A stretch of DNA of 10,055 nt from Candidatus Zixiibacteriota bacterium (GTDB lineage Bacteria; Zixibacteria; MSB-5A5; RBG-16-43-9). A model generated the notes under the pieces. The model saw only the letters and a program-made list of their open reading frames with translations, ran no database searches and was not told the origin of the DNA. The translations under genes were made by a program, and so were the position numbers. The stretch covers positions 1 through 10,055 of the forward strand of contig JAOUFL010000070.1 of NCBI GenBank assembly GCA_029858245.1, read 5' to 3'. Of this stretch, positions 1 to 6,323 are shown piece after piece. Each line of letters starts with the position of its first letter. Within the stretch, counting starts at the first letter, position 1.

Positions 1-117
1 GACGGCAGTATAACGGTATCGGATGTGGTCTATCTGATCAACGCTTTGTTCAAGGGCGGACCCAAGTCCAAGCTTATCTGGTGTCAGCAAAGACCCTGGC
101 TTAACTGGCCTGAATAA
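1..117 (+). CDS. C-terminal end of a dockerin-like secreted protein (5' part outside window)
   Basis: The frame is open from the first base to a TAA at 115-117 and gives 38 residues. The first 21 read as the second half of a dockerin-like calcium-binding repeat: an Asp-Gly, an Asp six residues on, then a hydrophobic helix ending LFKGG. This signature is typical of C-terminal type I dockerin-like repeats on large extracellular proteins. The remaining 17 residues are a short tail rich in tryptophan (SKLIWCQQRPWLNWPE). The catalytic or adhesive part of the protein lies left of the window, so its function cannot be read. A strong terminator follows within 40 bases, so this is the last gene of its transcript. 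The dockerin call is by motif only, since the first half of the calcium loop is cut off. Confidence 0.7.
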   Translation, partial: DGSITVSDVVYLINALFKGGPKSKLIWCQQRPWLNWPE

Positions 118-152
118 TCTTTTCTCCTAAAGGAGAAGGAAGGTTTAAGCTT

Positions 153-189
153 AAGGGATTCCGTTTCATAACGGAATCCCTTTGCTTTT
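153..189 (+). terminator. Rho-independent terminator after the dockerin gene
   Basis: There is a perfect 13-bp stem: AAGGGATTCCGTT at 153-165 pairs with its complement at 170-182 across a 4-base loop, and TTTGCTTTT follows. It lies 36 bases after the dockerin stop. Between about 190 and 374 the DNA is AT-rich, and I see no gene, RNA or clear promoter there. Confidence 0.9.
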
Positions 190-374
190 AATCGAAGCAC
201 ACATCTAAAGTACAAGATAGAGAAATTCAATTAAGTGAAGTGTAGAAATAAATTTGATTATCTTGAGACAACAACATATTTCCCCATTATGCTAAAATAG
301 ATTTGATATTTTGTCTGAAAAAACTCACTAGTAATTAGTATGTAAAGACATCGGTAGATGAAGATAAAAGAAGA

Positions 375-396
375 GAACAGGCTTTTAAACCTGCCC
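375..396 (-). terminator. Weak terminator-like hairpin after kbl
   Basis: Read on the minus strand, a 4-bp CAGG/CCTG stem can be extended by G-U pairs to about 7 bp and is followed by the pyrimidine run TTCTCTTCTTTT. It lies 22 bases beyond the kbl stop, where the acs-acp-kbl transcript should end. The stem is weak, so this is a candidate only. Confidence 0.35.
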
Positions 397-418
397 AGCC
401 TCATTATTATATTCTGTA

Positions 419-1666
419 TTACATTCCGTATTTCTCTATGATCTCTTTTTTATTCTTTCCTAGGATATCGTATTTCCTGCCAATCTTGGTAAAGGCTTCA
501 ATAGCTTTATTCAGGTGGGTCATTTCGTGGTCTGCGGAGATCTGAACTCTGATTCGTGCTTCTCCACGTGGAACTACGGGAAAGAAAAAACCAATTACAT
601 AGATACCTTCATAATACAGATCCCGGGCAATATCAGAAGATAGTTTTGCGTTGTAAAGCATAATTGGAGCTATGGGATGTATACCCTCTTTTATATCAAA
701 TCCTGCTTCAGTCATCTTTTTTCTGAAATATAGAGTATTTTTTTCTAACTTATCCCTTCTCTCAGTGGTCCTGGAGATAATGTCTAATACCTTGCTGGCA
801 GCAGATACTATCACTGGAGGAACGGTATTGGAGAACAGGTAAGGTCTGGCTCTCTGGCGTAACAGGTCTACTATCTCTTTTCTGCCGCTGACACAGCCAC
901 CTGATGCTCCACCCAGTGCTTTTCCAAGCGTAGTAGTGATTATATCGATTCTACCAATCACACCACAGTGTTCATGAGTTCCCCTGCCGGTTTTACCCAC
1001 AAATCCAGTGGAATGGGAATCATCTACCAGAACCATAGCATCATATTTTTCAGCAAGGTCGCAAATCGTATCCAGCTTAGCGATATCCCCATCCATGGAG
1101 AAAACACCATCGGTTATTATCATACGCAGCCGGTTTTCCTGGGACTCCTTCAGCTTTTCCTTCAGATGATCCATATTAGAATGTTTGTAAACATACTGCT
1201 GAGCTTTACAAAGTCTCATCCCGTCGACAATCGAGGCATGCACCAGTTTATCTGCAATCATGGCATCTTCTCTATCCAGAAGGACATCGAAAACTCCTGC
1301 ATTGGCATCCATACAGGAAGGGAAAAGGATGGTATCCTCTGTTTTTAAAAATTCAGTTAGTTTTCTCTCCAGCTCCCGGTGGATATCTTGTGTTCCACAG
1401 ATAAATCTTACAGAGGACATTCCATAGCCTCTATTATCAAGTCCCTGATGAGCAGCTTTAATTACCTCGGGATGGCTGGAAAGCCCAAGGTAATTGTTAG
1501 CACAGAAGTTGATCACCTCCATCTCAGGTGCCCCTTGCGGAAACTCAACCTTGATATCTGCCCCCTGAGGAGAACGAATATACCTCTCCTCCTTGGAAAG
1601 CCCTGCTGTAGCAATATTCTTTAGCTCATTCTGATAGAACTCTTTAGCTTTACTACCATAAGCCAT
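419..1666 (-). CDS. kbl: Glycine C-acetyltransferase / 2-amino-3-ketobutyrate CoA ligase family (PLP alpha-oxoamine synthase)
   Basis: This 415-residue protein has the usual length for Kbl. By family, Kbl condenses acetyl-CoA with glycine to 2-amino-3-ketobutyrate, or runs the reverse step of threonine breakdown, in the cytoplasm with PLP. Recognisable features in order are NFCANNYLGL (53-62), VRFICGTQDIHRELE (86-100), His143 (stacks on PLP), VDDSH (214-218, with Asp215 and His218 as PLP contacts), TLGKALGGASGG with the Schiff-base Lys249, RPYLFSN (274-280), and FFPVVPRGEARIR near residue 361. These match my memory of E. coli Kbl closely. ATG at 1666 is preferred because AAGGAGG sits 5 bases upstream. 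A GTG at 1681 would add five residues and would place this ribosome site inside the gene. It is last in an operon with acp and acs, 65 bases after acp. No threonine dehydrogenase (tdh), the usual Kbl partner, is nearby, so a related condensation using another acyl donor is possible. Confidence 0.88.
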   Translation of the reverse strand: MAYGSKAKEFYQNELKNIATAGLSKEERYIRSPQGADIKVEFPQGAPEMEVINFCANNYLGLSSHPEVIKAAHQGLDNRGYGMSSVRFICGTQDIHRELERKLTEFLKTEDTILFPSCMDANAGVFDVLLDREDAMIADKLVHASIVDGMRLCKAQQYVYKHSNMDHLKEKLKESQENRLRMIITDGVFSMDGDIAKLDTICDLAEKYDAMVLVDDSHSTGFVGKTGRGTHEHCGVIGRIDIITTTLGKALGGASGGCVSGRKEIVDLLRQRARPYLFSNTVPPVIVSAASKVLDIISRTTERRDKLEKNTLYFRKKMTEAGFDIKEGIHPIAPIMLYNAKLSSDIARDLYYEGIYVIGFFFPVVPRGEARIRVQISADHEMTHLNKAIEAFTKIGRKYDILGKNKKEIIEKYGM

Positions 1667-1731
1667 AGAATCCTCCTTCACATTCTTTAAGAATTTAAAA
1701 CATCAGGCATTTTATCTGGTTACTACCACAA

Positions 1732-1983
1732 TCATATATTGACATATTCCTTCAGCAAAGACATAATATGCTTTACCGAATCAAAAGCTTCAGGTGTGGC
1801 TTTTGTATCGGGAATTTGAATTTTATATTTCTTCTCCAGAAAGGTTTTCAGCGAGACCATTGAAAAAGAATCTACGATTCCGGATGAGATTAAAGAGGTA
1901 TTCTCATTTATCTCCATATCGCTATCGTCTTCCAGGAACTCTTTTCTAATGTAGTCGATAATAATTTGCTTTACGTCATCCAT
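1732..1983 (-). CDS. Free-standing acyl carrier protein
   Basis: This is an 83-residue acidic protein with the size and four-helix pattern of an acyl carrier protein. The phosphopantetheine site is Ser39 in GIVDSFSMV, matching the (D/E)S(L/F) family signature. Regions ahead of it (ENTSLISSGIVDS) and after it (LEKKYKIQIPD) fit the loop and helix II of stand-alone carrier proteins. An AAAGGAG ribosome site lies 7 bases before the ATG. It sits between acs (61 bases upstream) and kbl (65 bases downstream) on the same strand. The sequence differs from the usual housekeeping AcpP (no DSLD motif), and no fatty-acid synthesis genes are adjacent, so I infer a dedicated carrier serving one or both neighbours. 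Its cargo is unknown. A phosphopantetheinyl transferase would be needed from elsewhere in the genome. Confidence 0.85.
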   Translation of the reverse strand: MDDVKQIIIDYIRKEFLEDDSDMEINENTSLISSGIVDSFSMVSLKTFLEKKYKIQIPDTKATPEAFDSVKHIMSLLKEYVNI

Positions 1984-2044
1984 TTGATTGCTCCTTTCAA
2001 GCTTATGTTGATTAAATCAAAAATGAATCATACTCACCTTATTT

Positions 2045-3745
2045 TCAGTCATTCTCCAGGGTGGAAAGATCCCCGATGGGCTCACCCCTTTCCTGTGCAC
2101 GGAGAAGACGGCGCATGATCTTTCCGCTTCTGGTTTTGGGTAGAGAGTCGACAAACTCTATCTCCTGAGGCATAGCCAAAGGGGATAATCTCTTGCGGAT
2201 GAAGTTCATGATTTCCAGCTCCAGGTCATCGCTTTTCTCAAACCCTGATTTTAATGCTACAAATACCTTGACTACTTCCAGATTTATAGGATCAGGTTTC
2301 CCAATAGCAGCAGATTCCGCTACTGCCGGATGCTCCAGAAGAGCTGATTCAACCTCAAAGGGGCTTACCAGATGCCCGGCAGTGTTTATCACATCATCAT
2401 CTCTTCCCACAAACCAGAAATAACCATTTTTATCGATACTAGCCCTGTCTCCGGTTATATACCAGCCATTTTTGAACTTACTGTCATAGGTCGCTGGATT
2501 GTTCCAGTAATTTCTGAACATAGAGGGCCAGCCAGGTTTCAAAGCGATCAACCCTGCTGAACCTGTTTTGTTAATAGGGTTGTAGCTGGAATCAAGCACA
2601 GTTGCCACAATTCCGGGAAAAGGTTTGCCCATAGAACCAGGACGAACCTCCATTCCTGGATAATTCGAAATCACAATAGCACCAGTCTCAGTCTGCCAGT
2701 AAGTGTCATGAAAAGGCAACCCATATACCTTTTTAGACCAGGTAACCGCTTCTGCATTTAATGGTTCACCCACACTGCACAGATGTCTTAAAGAGGACAG
2801 GTCATATTTTTTTACAATCTCCTCTCCTTCTTTCATCAGCAGTCTGATTGCAGTTGGTGCAGAATACCACACGGTTATTCTGTGTTTTTGAATCAGATTA
2901 TACCATTTCCCTACCTGGAAACCGCTGTCCAATACCACCTGGGTAATTCCCAGACTCCAGGGGCCAATAATCCCATAGGAGGTTCCGGTGACCCATCCCG
3001 GATCTGCCGTACACCAGTAGATATCATCGGGCTTTAGGTCCAGACACCATTTTGTGGTTAGATACTGAGCGAAAATAGAGGAATGTACATGCAGGGCTCC
3101 TTTTGGTTTTCCGGTTGTGCCTGAAGTGTAATGCAAAACGGAAGGCGTTTCAAAAGTGCCGGGAAAGATGTCAAACTTCTCCACTCTTTTTGCTTTTTTG
3201 GCTGAAAAGGAGGTCTCCTTTTCTTCAGATTTGAAATTCTCATCATCTGTGACAATGATGATCTTTTTGAGCTGGGGTAACTGGTCTTTTATTCTCCTGA
3301 TTTTTTTAATGAGTTTCGGTATGGTGATGATAGCAGAGGCATTACCATCTTCCAGACGGGTTAGAAGAGACTCCTCCCCAAAAGCCGAAAAAAGTGGTGC
3401 TACGATTCCACCCATCTTCAAAATACCCAGGAAAGAGAAATATAGATCTGGTACCCGCTCCATAAAAATAAATACTCTTTCCCTTTCTTTTATTCCGAAA
3501 CTTTTCAGGAGATGGGCATAATTATTAGAGTATATTCTCAGATCATCAAAGGTAAATTTTTCCACCTCACCTTTATATCCTTCCCAGATCATTGCTATTT
3601 TTCCCCCCTTTCCCTGCTGGCAGATTCTATCCGAGCAATAAAAACCTATGTTCAACGGAGTGCTATCCTTACAGCCTAATTCCTTTCGAGCAAAGGACCA
3701 GTCAAAACCTTTATATTTTTCTTCGTAAGAACCTATGTTGCTCAT
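2045..3745 (-). CDS. acsA: AMP-forming acyl-CoA synthetase, acetyl-CoA synthetase-like
   Basis: This 566-residue adenylate-forming enzyme activates a carboxylic acid with ATP, then transfers the acyl group to a thiol (CoA, or possibly the neighbouring carrier protein). Visible motifs are the phosphate-binding YTSGTTGKPKG (206-216), VWYSAPTAIRLLMK (292-305), TYWQTETG (348-355), WYITGDR (428-434), GRDDDVINTAGHLVSPFEVE (447-466), and the C-terminal PKTRSGKIMRR with catalytic Lys542, the residue that is acetylated to silence Acs in other bacteria. Trp350 occupies the position that blocks longer acyl chains in acetyl-CoA synthetases, so acetate or another very short acid is the best guess. Length and motifs resemble Bacillus-type AcsA (about 570 residues) more than the roughly 650-residue enteric Acs. 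GGAG lies 9 bases before the ATG. It is first in the operon, with acp and kbl following. The symbol is by family resemblance; the true substrate could differ. Confidence 0.85.
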   Translation of the reverse strand: MSNIGSYEEKYKGFDWSFARKELGCKDSTPLNIGFYCSDRICQQGKGGKIAMIWEGYKGEVEKFTFDDLRIYSNNYAHLLKSFGIKERERVFIFMERVPDLYFSFLGILKMGGIVAPLFSAFGEESLLTRLEDGNASAIITIPKLIKKIRRIKDQLPQLKKIIIVTDDENFKSEEKETSFSAKKAKRVEKFDIFPGTFETPSVLHYTSGTTGKPKGALHVHSSIFAQYLTTKWCLDLKPDDIYWCTADPGWVTGTSYGIIGPWSLGITQVVLDSGFQVGKWYNLIQKHRITVWYSAPTAIRLLMKEGEEIVKKYDLSSLRHLCSVGEPLNAEAVTWSKKVYGLPFHDTYWQTETGAIVISNYPGMEVRPGSMGKPFPGIVATVLDSSYNPINKTGSAGLIALKPGWPSMFRNYWNNPATYDSKFKNGWYITGDRASIDKNGYFWFVGRDDDVINTAGHLVSPFEVESALLEHPAVAESAAIGKPDPINLEVVKVFVALKSGFEKSDDLELEIMNFIRKRLSPLAMPQEIEFVDSLPKTRSGKIMRRLLRAQERGEPIGDLSTLEND

Positions 3746-3793
3746 TAAGCATTACTCCTTCTTTCCTGAATAAAATGCTCTAAAAACGGGGAA

Positions 3794-3822
3794 AAGATAA
3801 TATCTTAAAGAGGTTTTAGCAA
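3794..3822 (-). promoter_or_regulatory. Candidate promoter with palindrome for acs-acp-kbl
   Basis: On the minus strand, TTGCTA (3817-3822) and TATCTT (3794-3799) are 17 bases apart, each matching the sigma70 consensus at four of six positions. This would start RNA about 40 bases before acs. The -10 overlaps a perfect 6-1-6 palindrome, AAGATAATATCTT (3794-3806), which could be a regulator site. This is a weak assignment by eye. Confidence 0.28.
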
Positions 3823-3841
3823 GTGGAAAAATCGATTAGAA

Positions 3842-3865
3842 TGTGGATGACTTCCTACATCCACA
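3842..3865. repeat. 8-bp inverted repeat upstream of acs
   Basis: TGTGGATG (3842-3849) is repeated inverted as CATCCACA (3858-3865) around an 8-base spacer. It lies between the tRNA terminator and the acs promoter candidate, about 100 bases before the acs start. No T run follows on either strand, so it is not a terminator. A DNA operator for the acs operon or a leader hairpin would fit. Confidence 0.4.
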
Positions 3866-3887
3866 GAGCACTTAAAACCATAAACCA

Positions 3888-3916
3888 AAAAGATTCCCCC
3901 TACAGGGGAATCTTTT
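3888..3916 (-). terminator. Terminator hairpin of tRNA-Lys
   Basis: A perfect 12-bp stem (AAAAGATTCCCC with its complement) closes a 5-base loop. On the minus strand it ends in CTTTTTGG, so the T run is part of the stem and the structure could also work from the other strand. Only one base (3917) separates it from the discriminator base of the tRNA, an unusually tight arrangement. Confidence 0.8.
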
Positions 3917-3917
3917 C

Positions 3918-3989
3918 TGAGGGTGGATGGGATCGAACCATCGGCCACCTGCTTAAAAGGCAGATGCTCTACCACTGAGCTACACCCCC
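3918..3989 (-). tRNA. tRNA-Lys (anticodon TTT)
   Basis: Read on the minus strand, the 72 bases fold into a complete cloverleaf: acceptor GGGGGTG paired with CACCCTC (one G-U pair), D arm GCTC/GAGC with loop AGTGGTA, anticodon stem TCTGC/GCAGG holding loop CTTTTAA (anticodon TTT, lysine), a 5-base variable loop, and T arm GATGG/CCATC with loop TTCGATC. The discriminator is A. The bases after it are GAA, so the CCA end is not encoded and must be added by the tRNA nucleotidyltransferase. It stands alone, with its own promoter candidate and terminator. Confidence 0.97.
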
Positions 3990-4057
3990 AAAATTTTCTT
4001 TAAAAGAGCTATACGCAACAAATACAAAATTAAAGAGTTTAACTATCTAAACCATTT

Positions 4058-4085
4058 AAAATATAATTTGAAACTCTTTTGTCAA
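4058..4085 (-). promoter_or_regulatory. Promoter for tRNA-Lys
   Basis: On the minus strand a perfect -35 TTGACA (4080-4085) is followed after 16 bases by TATTTT (4058-4063). Transcription would start near 4050, about 60 bases before the mature tRNA. A 9-bp inverted repeat (AAAGAGTTT at 4032-4040 and AAACTCTTT at 4071-4079) brackets the -10 and lies partly in the spacer. It may be chance in AT-rich DNA. Confidence 0.55.
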
Positions 4086-4188
4086 GAGGAAAGGTGGAAG
4101 AGCATGTAACAAGTAAGTCTCTCCCTTGCGATAGTCCCATCTTCTGTACTTAAAGACATATAATATTTTTCTCTCAACTTAAAGCATA

Positions 4189-4216
4189 TTGATTTTTATG
4201 GATACTCTATTAAATA
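4189..4216 (+). promoter_or_regulatory. Candidate promoter for the superoxide dismutase gene
   Basis: TTGATT (4189-4194) and TAAATA (4211-4216) are 16 bases apart, about 70 bases before the sod start. A perfect TATAAT also occurs at 4159-4164 but has no good -35 at the right distance. Either could drive sod. The rest of 3990-4285 shows no gene. Confidence 0.35.
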
Positions 4217-4285
4217 AATTCAAAATAATTAGATGGGATTATCGTAAAAATTAAAAATAGCACTTCAAACCCCAGGAGGTAAAAA

Positions 4286-4864
4286 ATGTCATATCAAGTA
4301 AGAAATTTCGACTCAATTTTAGGGATGGAGGGTTTCAGCGATACTCTTTTGAAAAACCATTTTACCCTGTATCAGGGATATGTGACCAACACCAATAAGG
4401 TTTATGATCTACTGGTGGAGATGCATAAAGCGGGTATAACTTCAGCTCCCGAGTATGCTGAGCTTAAAAGAAGGTTCGGCTGGGAGTTTAATGGTATGCG
4501 GCTGCATGAGTTATATTTTGAGAATCTGGGCAGTAAAAAAGAGATCGATCAACCCGGCAAATTAGCAAAAAAGTTGTCAGAGGATTTTGGTGGTTACCAG
4601 CATTGGGAATCGGATTTCAAAGCCGTAGCCTCGATGAGAGGAATAGGCTGGGTGATCCTCTACCAGGATAATCTGGGAGGGAAGCTTTTCAATCAATGGA
4701 TAAATGAACACGATGTTGGACATCTGGCTGGATGTACTCCCATTTTAGTTCTGGATGTTTTCGAACATGCTTTTTTAACTGATTATGGCCTTAAGAGAGC
4801 CGATTATATTGTCTCGTTTTTCAAAAACATTAACTGGAAGGTAGTTGAGGACAGGCTGAGATAG
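4286..4864 (+). CDS. sod: Fe/Mn-family superoxide dismutase
   Basis: This 192-residue cytoplasmic enzyme (no signal peptide) converts superoxide to oxygen and hydrogen peroxide. All four metal ligands of the family are placed as expected: His25 in KNHFTLYQGYV, His74 in MRLHELYFENL, and Asp157 and His161 in LDVFEHAF. Length and the C-terminal DYGLKRADYIVSFFKNINW segment fit the family. The second-shell residue that tunes the metal is not the usual Gln. Position 70, four before His74, where iron enzymes carry Gln, is Gly. His142 in NEHD, 15 residues before the ligand Asp, could take that role. This resembles the His-type, possibly cambialistic, branch, so iron versus manganese cannot be decided here. 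AGGAGGT lies 5 bases before the ATG. No convincing terminator follows, but the next gene has its own promoter. Confidence 0.93.
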   Translation: MSYQVRNFDSILGMEGFSDTLLKNHFTLYQGYVTNTNKVYDLLVEMHKAGITSAPEYAELKRRFGWEFNGMRLHELYFENLGSKKEIDQPGKLAKKLSEDFGGYQHWESDFKAVASMRGIGWVILYQDNLGGKLFNQWINEHDVGHLAGCTPILVLDVFEHAFLTDYGLKRADYIVSFFKNINWKVVEDRLR

Positions 4865-4917
4865 TTTTTGGAAAAAACGAGAAAGCTTTAGAGGTTAAAC
4901 AAAATTTATCTTTTTCC

Positions 4918-4946
4918 TTGACAAATTCTTACGGGGGATTTATAAA
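4918..4946 (+). promoter_or_regulatory. Strong sigma70-type promoter for the membrane protein gene
   Basis: TTGACA (4918-4923, perfect) and TATAAA (4941-4946, five of six) are separated by the ideal 17 bases. Transcription should start near 4953, giving a leader of about 70 bases before the GTG at 5022. It is the best promoter in the window. Confidence 0.75.
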
Positions 4947-5021
4947 TTATTAAATCTTTTAAAGATCAATCCTGTATGGATTATAAAAATTAGTATAATT
5001 AACCTTAAAAAAGGAGTAAAG

Positions 5022-6197
5022 GTGCAGAAATTCTATTTTGATATTCGGGATATCTTCCGTGCACCTCGCTTAGCTCTTTCAGGAAAAAAGCTCTATGTTC
5101 AGACCTCAGGATTTGTGGTTGGATACCTGGGGTTTTTATTATTCTCCTATATTGCACATCTTTCAAGCGGTATGACTCTTTCTGAGGTCTGGCAGAATTA
5201 CGGGCTTTTCCCCCTTTATGATTTTTACTTTGACGGTTTTTTCCCCTGGCTGATCTTCATAATAGGTTGTCTATTTTTCATCTCAGTTCTATTTGTCTTT
5301 AATGCTGCAGTGGGTAAAATCACCTATGAACAGCTTAAAGGGGATGATTTTTATTCATCCAAAGATTCATGCAAATTCATGAAGAAGAACTGGAAAGCAG
5401 TGCTCTTATCACCTCTTTCGATTTTAGCTCTGGTTATAATACTGGTGATATGTGGTATAGTAATCGGACTTATAGCAAAGATTCCCTATATAGGGGAATT
5501 GGGTTTGGGCTTTTTCTACGGAATACCTATTTTCGTAGTAGCACTCTTCACTGTTTACACTATTTTCATTTTCGTAATATCTTTGCTTTTAACCCCGTCA
5601 ATTGTGGCTACCACCAAGGAAGATGTTTTCGAAACCCTGATCCAGCTTTTCTCTTCTATCTGGAGCCAACCCTGGAGATATTTTATTTATACCGGTATAA
5701 GCGCGGTCTTGGCTAAGCTGGGTGCTTTTATCTTAGGGTATTTTTGCTATAGGGGAGTCCAGCTGGTTAACTGGTCTGCAGGGTTTTTAATGAAAGATAA
5801 ACTATCAGATATAATTGATGGGGCATTAGGATATCTGACCTTACCACCCTCTATATTAAGCTTTTTCACCAACATTTTTCCCGGTGTTCAGTTTGCTTAT
5901 ATTATTCCCGAGGCTGAATGGGGGATCGATTTGAACTGGTCACAGGGAATAGCAGCTTTATTAATTGGGATTACTTTTATCCTGATTATCTTTGTGGTTA
6001 TATCTTATGCTCTGACTACTTTTACTATAGGACAGACTTTGACTTATATCGTTATTCGCAAGAAGAAAGATGATGAAAGTCTGCTTGAGAGAAAAACAGA
6101 AGAAGAGGAGGAGGAGGAAACCAGAGTAGAGGATGAAGATCTTAAGACCCATGAAGGAGAGGAGTTAAGAGAAAAACCGAAACCGGATACCCAATAG
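5022..6197 (+). CDS. Polytopic membrane protein of unknown function with acidic C-terminal tail
   Basis: This 391-residue protein is not one I recognise. About six hydrophobic stretches are visible, near residues 29-49, 72-97, 126-151, 162-190, 218-242 and 305-335, so it should lie in the inner membrane. A short amphipathic N-terminus (FYFDIRDIFRAPRLALSGKK) precedes the first helix. The last 45 residues are highly charged: a lysine/arginine patch (IRKKKDD) and then a Glu-rich tail containing a run of seven Glu. By the positive-inside rule that tail is probably cytoplasmic. The layout, with a conserved-looking RDIFRAPRLAL start and several helices, is reminiscent of uncharacterised integral membrane families of environmental bacteria. 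The start is GTG, chosen because AAGGAG sits 5 bases upstream; there is no ATG alternative near it. It has its own promoter and terminator, so it appears to be a single-gene transcript. Transport or envelope roles are guesses. Confidence 0.85.
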   Translation: MQKFYFDIRDIFRAPRLALSGKKLYVQTSGFVVGYLGFLLFSYIAHLSSGMTLSEVWQNYGLFPLYDFYFDGFFPWLIFIIGCLFFISVLFVFNAAVGKITYEQLKGDDFYSSKDSCKFMKKNWKAVLLSPLSILALVIILVICGIVIGLIAKIPYIGELGLGFFYGIPIFVVALFTVYTIFIFVISLLLTPSIVATTKEDVFETLIQLFSSIWSQPWRYFIYTGISAVLAKLGAFILGYFCYRGVQLVNWSAGFLMKDKLSDIIDGALGYLTLPPSILSFFTNIFPGVQFAYIIPEAEWGIDLNWSQGIAALLIGITFILIIFVVISYALTTFTIGQTLTYIVIRKKKDDESLLERKTEEEEEEETRVEDEDLKTHEGEELREKPKPDTQ

Positions 6198-6234
6198 TTG
6201 AAAGATTGACTTAGTAAGAATAAATTCTGTATAG

Positions 6235-6269
6235 AAAAAGCCCCCTCGAGTATCTCAAGAGGGCTTTTT
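6235..6269 (+). terminator. Terminator after the membrane protein gene
   Basis: A hairpin runs from AAAAAGCCC (6235-6243) to GGGCTTTTT (6261-6269). Its upper stem has two C-A mismatches and closes on a 3-base loop (6251-6253). It is A-rich on one side and T-rich on the other, so it could act in both directions. It lies 37 bases after the stop. Confidence 0.85.
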
Positions 6270-6273
6270 GTTG

Positions 6274-6302
6274 TTGACAAAGGTTTTAAAGCGATATTAA
6301 AT
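6274..6302 (+). promoter_or_regulatory. Promoter for the HAD phosphatase - YchF unit
   Basis: TTGACA (6274-6279, perfect) is followed after 17 bases by TTAAAT (6297-6302, four of six). It begins five bases after the preceding terminator, so the next gene has an independent start. RNA would begin near 6309 and carry a leader of about 145 bases. Confidence 0.55.
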
Positions 6303-6323
6303 TATTTTTAACAGGTATAAAAG

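Noticed and set aside
122..137. TTCTCCT/AGGAGAA inverted repeat just after the dockerin gene
   Set aside because: The loop is too small for the full pairing and a much stronger terminator follows directly; likely incidental.
968..1348. 126-codon plus-strand open frame opposite kbl
   Set aside because: It lies wholly inside the conserved kbl gene, and its translation shows no family features.
1667..1681. Upstream GTG start for kbl adding five residues
   Set aside because: The added codons are the ribosome-binding site itself; AAGGAGG is ideally spaced for the ATG at 1666.
419..3745. Full bacterial sphingolipid gene cluster
   Set aside because: Only three of the expected kinds of genes are present, no ceramide reductase or ceramide synthase is seen, and the PLP enzyme resembles Kbl more than serine palmitoyltransferase.
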